Positions 3,883 through 5,829 of a stretch of DNA of 5,829 nucleotides are shown here, piece by piece. The notes below the pieces were generated by a model, which searched no databases, was not told where the DNA came from, and worked only from the letters and a program-made list of their open reading frames with translations. Source of the DNA: Bacteroidota bacterium. Lineage in GTDB: Bacteria; Bacteroidota; Bacteroidia; Flavobacteriales; Flavobacteriaceae. The stretch lies in NCBI GenBank assembly GCA_023393485.1, contig JAEWLD010000257.1, positions 1 through 5,829 of the forward strand, read 5' to 3'. A program made the position numbers and the translations under genes. Position 1 is the first letter of the stretch, and each line of letters opens with the position of its first letter.

Positions 3883-5829
3883 TTATCGTTTCAATGAAAA
3901 GTGCGCCTTGAATTCGCGCGGAACCAGTTGCTCATAATATCTGACGAGGAACCAGTAATCACTTGAGGGAAGCGGCTGGCCGTTATAAGTTCCATCCCAG
4001 CCATCGCCGGCCGGCGCAATCTGTTTGATCAGCTTGCCGTGACGGTCGAAAATGAAAATTGTCGCCTGATCCTGCCCTACATTTCTCAAATCGAAAATAT
4101 TCCAGGTTTCGTTAAAGCCGTCGCCGTTCGGAGTAAAGAATCGCGGATAGCCGATGATTTTTACTTCATCTTCCAAGGTAATCGGCGCCGAACAGCCATT
4201 GACGTCATAAACCGTTACATCATAAACGCCGGGCGGAACATTGAGGAATACGTTATTGGTCACCATCGGCCCGTCCTCAAGCTGATACAGATAATTGCCG
4301 GGGCCAAGAGCGGTCACGGTCACCGTACCGTGATTCGTAAAGTATCCGCCTGTGGTAAGGACTGAAACACTGGTCAAAGTCAATTGGTGTACGACAATTG
4401 TCAATGGGAGTACATTGGCACACTCACCGGGATCGGGAGTAAACGTATACACGGCGCTGGGCAAAGTAGGATCGACAACTGATGGATTCCATGTACCGCT
4501 GATCCCATTGTCTGATACAGGCGGCAAAGCCTGGATATCATTAGCGCATTGCACGTCCAAACCATCAAACACCGGATCGACCGGTTGTTGGACCGTTACG
4601 GTCAGCATTGCGACAGTCGCGCAAAAGCTTGGATCAGGCGTAAAAAAATAGGTTTGGGTGTGCATGTTATCGATAACCGGCGGGTTCCATGTTCCCGTGA
4701 TGCCGTTATCGGAAATGGTCGGCAATGTCGGAATTGGAGTTGTCCCGGCGCAAAAGCCTGGAATTTGCTGTTGGGCGAATGTCGTTATGTCACGGCCAAT
4801 GATGTTGATATTCAAAATACTCGGATCTGCACATTCACCAGCATCCGGCGTAAAATGATAAGTGGTAAGGCCAACAATCGTGTTGTCTATAGCCGGCGCT
4901 GACCACGTGCCGCTTATGCCGTTTATTATTGTTGGCAGGGCCAAGCCTTGAGGCGGAACCGTACCTTCGCAAAATGGTAGAATCGGACCGTAAATCGTTT
5001 GAGTTTTTGGCGTAACATCCACGAAAATCGTATAAAAGAATGATGCCACGCATTGTCCCGGAGCTGCCTGAAACGTGTAAGTCCTGACGCCCGGTGTCGC
5101 AGTGTCTATTGCAGCGGCGTTCCAGGTTCCGGTTATCGGCGGCGTGTTATCGGATTGTGATGGCAACGGCGGTGGCGGCGTACCCACACAAATCGGGAGA
5201 TTGTTCGGCAGCGCATTAAATTGAATGGCTGTTGTCGGGGTGATTGTTACGTTGAGGGTAAACGGGCTCGCGCATTGCCCTGCTGTCGGCGTAAATGTAT
5301 AAGTACCGCTCACGGTATTACTGATCACAGGCGGATTCCAGGTTCCGGTAACCGCGGAAGGCACGTTCGACGAGAACAGCGGCAACGCCGGAACCGGCGA
5401 ACCGGAACAAATTGTTAAAGTACCTGTCGGGAATGCGTTGAAAATGGTGGTTGGGGCTGGCGTGACGGTAACGTTCAAGGTTGCAGTTGTTCCGCATTGG
5501 CCTGCATTGGGTGTAAAAGTATAAGTTCCGCTGGCCGTATTGCTGATCACCGCCGGACTCCATGTTCCGGCAACACCTTCAATTGACGCAGCGGGCAAAC
5601 TCGGTGCTGCAGTTCCGGCACAAAACGGCGCGATCGGATTGAATGTCGGGGTTGGCGGCGGTGTTACGGTAACATTCAACGTCGCCGTCGTGGCACAAGC
5701 CGATGCGGTGGGCGTAAAAGTATAGGTACCGCTGGTTGTATTGCTGATCGTTGCCGGGCTCCATGTTCCGGCAAAACCTTCAATTGACGCAGCGGGCAAA
5801 CTCGGTGCTGCAGTTCCGGCACAAAACGG
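3883..5829 (-). CDS. Large secreted Ig-like repeat protein with T9SS type B (gliding motility-associated) C-terminal domain, 5'-truncated by window
   Basis: The frame is open through the right edge, so the visible 648 residues are only the C-terminal part. An apparent start near 5799 is an internal TTG leucine in a repeat. Order (fragment numbering): seven Ig-like/PKD-like repeats at 1-482, each with a PFCAGT-like Cys near the start, a GTW(S/N)P core and a TYTFTP...GQC second Cys; an SprB-like domain at about 483-558 (YLYQLEDG, NVPPGVYDVTVYDVNGC); and the C-terminal sorting domain at about 559-648 (FFTPNGDGFNETW, IFDRHGKLI, GWDGTYNGQPLPSSDYWF, ending FSLKR). Proteins with this CTD are exported by the Bacteroidetes type IX system and displayed or released, often as adhesins. 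The paired Cys suit one disulfide per repeat outside the cytoplasm. Ligand and total length are unknown; the gene is probably much longer. Its 3' end abuts a bidirectional terminator. Confidence 0.92.
   Translation of the reverse strand, partial: PFCAGTAAPSLPAASIEGFAGTWSPATISNTTSGTYTFTPTASACATTATLNVTVTPPPTPTFNPIAPFCAGTAAPSLPAASIEGVAGTWSPAVISNTASGTYTFTPNAGQCGTTATLNVTVTPAPTTIFNAFPTGTLTICSGSPVPALPLFSSNVPSAVTGTWNPPVISNTVSGTYTFTPTAGQCASPFTLNVTITPTTAIQFNALPNNLPICVGTPPPPLPSQSDNTPPITGTWNAAAIDTATPGVRTYTFQAAPGQCVASFFYTIFVDVTPKTQTIYGPILPFCEGTVPPQGLALPTIINGISGTWSAPAIDNTIVGLTTYHFTPDAGECADPSILNINIIGRDITTFAQQQIPGFCAGTTPIPTLPTISDNGITGTWNPPVIDNMHTQTYFFTPDPSFCATVAMLTVTVQQPVDPVFDGLDVQCANDIQALPPVSDNGISGTWNPSVVDPTLPSAVYTFTPDPGECANVLPLTIVVHQLTLTSVSVLTTGGYFTNHGTVTVTALGPGNYLYQLEDGPMVTNNVFLNVPPGVYDVTVYDVNGCSAPITLEDEVKIIGYPRFFTPNGDGFNETWNIFDLRNVGQDQATIFIFDRHGKLIKQIAPAGDGWDGTYNGQPLPSSDYWFLVRYYEQLVPREFKAHFSLKR
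3886..4155 (-). other. T9SS type B sorting domain (gliding motility-associated C-terminal domain) of the repeat protein
   Basis: The final ~90 codons hold the family hallmarks: a Pro-Asn-Gly-Asp-Gly turn (TPNGDGFNETW), a strand with IFDRHG(K)L, the GDGWDGTYNGQ turn, LPSSDYWF and a terminal FSLKR. In known T9SS cargo the type B domain directs outer-membrane translocation and usually relies on partner PorP/SprF-like proteins; none is visible downstream here, since the next gene is convergent. Confidence 0.9.
4384..5829 (-). repeat. Array of seven Ig-like coding repeats
   Basis: Units in reading order: 5829-5629 (67 aa), 5628-5416 (71), 5415-5197 (73), 5196-4978 (73), 4977-4762 (72), 4761-4558 (68), 4557-4384 (58). 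Each has the GTW core and two Cys. Units 1-2 are nearly identical and 3-7 increasingly different. Units 4 and 5 carry a two-residue insertion before the YTF/YHF strand (GVRTY, GLTTY). The last unit is shortened and has lost the FCAG form (VQCAND). The array continues past the window edge. Confidence 0.9.
5575..5829 (-). repeat. Near-identical DNA duplication of adjacent repeat units (201-bp period)
   Basis: Bases 5575-5628 recur exactly at 5776-5829 (54 bases, cut off by the window end). Extending left, only one mismatch occurs back to about the CCATGTTCCGG at 5560/5761. The period of 201 bp equals 67 codons, so the duplication keeps frame. This degree of identity contrasts with the divergence of the later units and implies a recent duplication or gene conversion. 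Confidence 0.92.

Noticed and set aside
4039..4902. Several plus-strand open frames of 66-117 codons
   Set aside because: They are antisense to the repeat protein; the repetitive composition keeps other frames open by chance.
5797..5799. Apparent start codon of the repeat protein near the right edge
   Set aside because: It is a TTG leucine inside a repeat; the frame continues to base 5829 with PFCAGTAAPS, identical to the next unit.
4384..5829. CRISPR-like regular repeats
   Set aside because: The periodicity is about 200 bp, lies inside an open frame and encodes Ig-like domains; there are no short identical repeats with unique spacers.

Overview
The window reads as a chromosomal segment of a Bacteroidetes bacterium, most likely a Flavobacteriaceae (Flavobacterium-like) species of moderate GC. 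Four observations support this. The right-hand gene ends in a gliding-motility-associated C-terminal (type B, T9SS) sorting domain. Start codons lack Shine-Dalgarno sequences and instead sit behind A-rich leaders such as TAACCAAAA. Candidate -7 boxes resemble the Bacteroidetes TAnnTTTG form. A 38-residue membrane protein has a look familiar from flavobacteria. No RNA gene, insertion sequence, CRISPR array or phage feature was seen.

Layout from left to right: the 3' end of a maleate isomerase/arylmalonate decarboxylase-family gene (1-195, +) and a weak terminator-like hairpin; a very acidic 52-residue protein (301-459, +); a short regulatory gap with a 10-bp palindrome; a cupin-like/JmjC-type Fe(II)/2-oxoglutarate oxygenase (622-1509, +) followed 18 nt later by a 38-residue single-span membrane protein (1528-1644, +); a 76-residue disordered hydrophilic protein (1733-1963, +) with a strong terminator; a convergent GH130 glycoside phosphorylase/hydrolase (1990-3462, -); a divergent intergenic region; a 73-residue acidic disordered protein (3632-3853, +) with a strong bidirectional terminator; and the C-terminal 648 residues of a large secreted repeat protein (3883-5829, -) whose N-terminus lies beyond the right edge.

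The genes do not form one pathway. Only the oxygenase and the 38-residue membrane protein look co-transcribed. The GH130 enzyme stands alone, with no SusC/SusD, transporter or other carbohydrate gene beside it. Three small, acidic, cysteine-free proteins are scattered between the larger genes. Each appears to be its own transcription unit, and their upstream sequences look alike, which is a possible sign of common control. The repeat protein has seven Ig-like repeats of about 58-73 residues. The two nearest the window edge are almost identical in DNA, pointing to recent array expansion. I see no convincing evidence of a wholly new multi-gene system. The most useful leads are the small-protein set with its shared upstream block, the oxygenase/membrane-protein pair and the expanding adhesin array.
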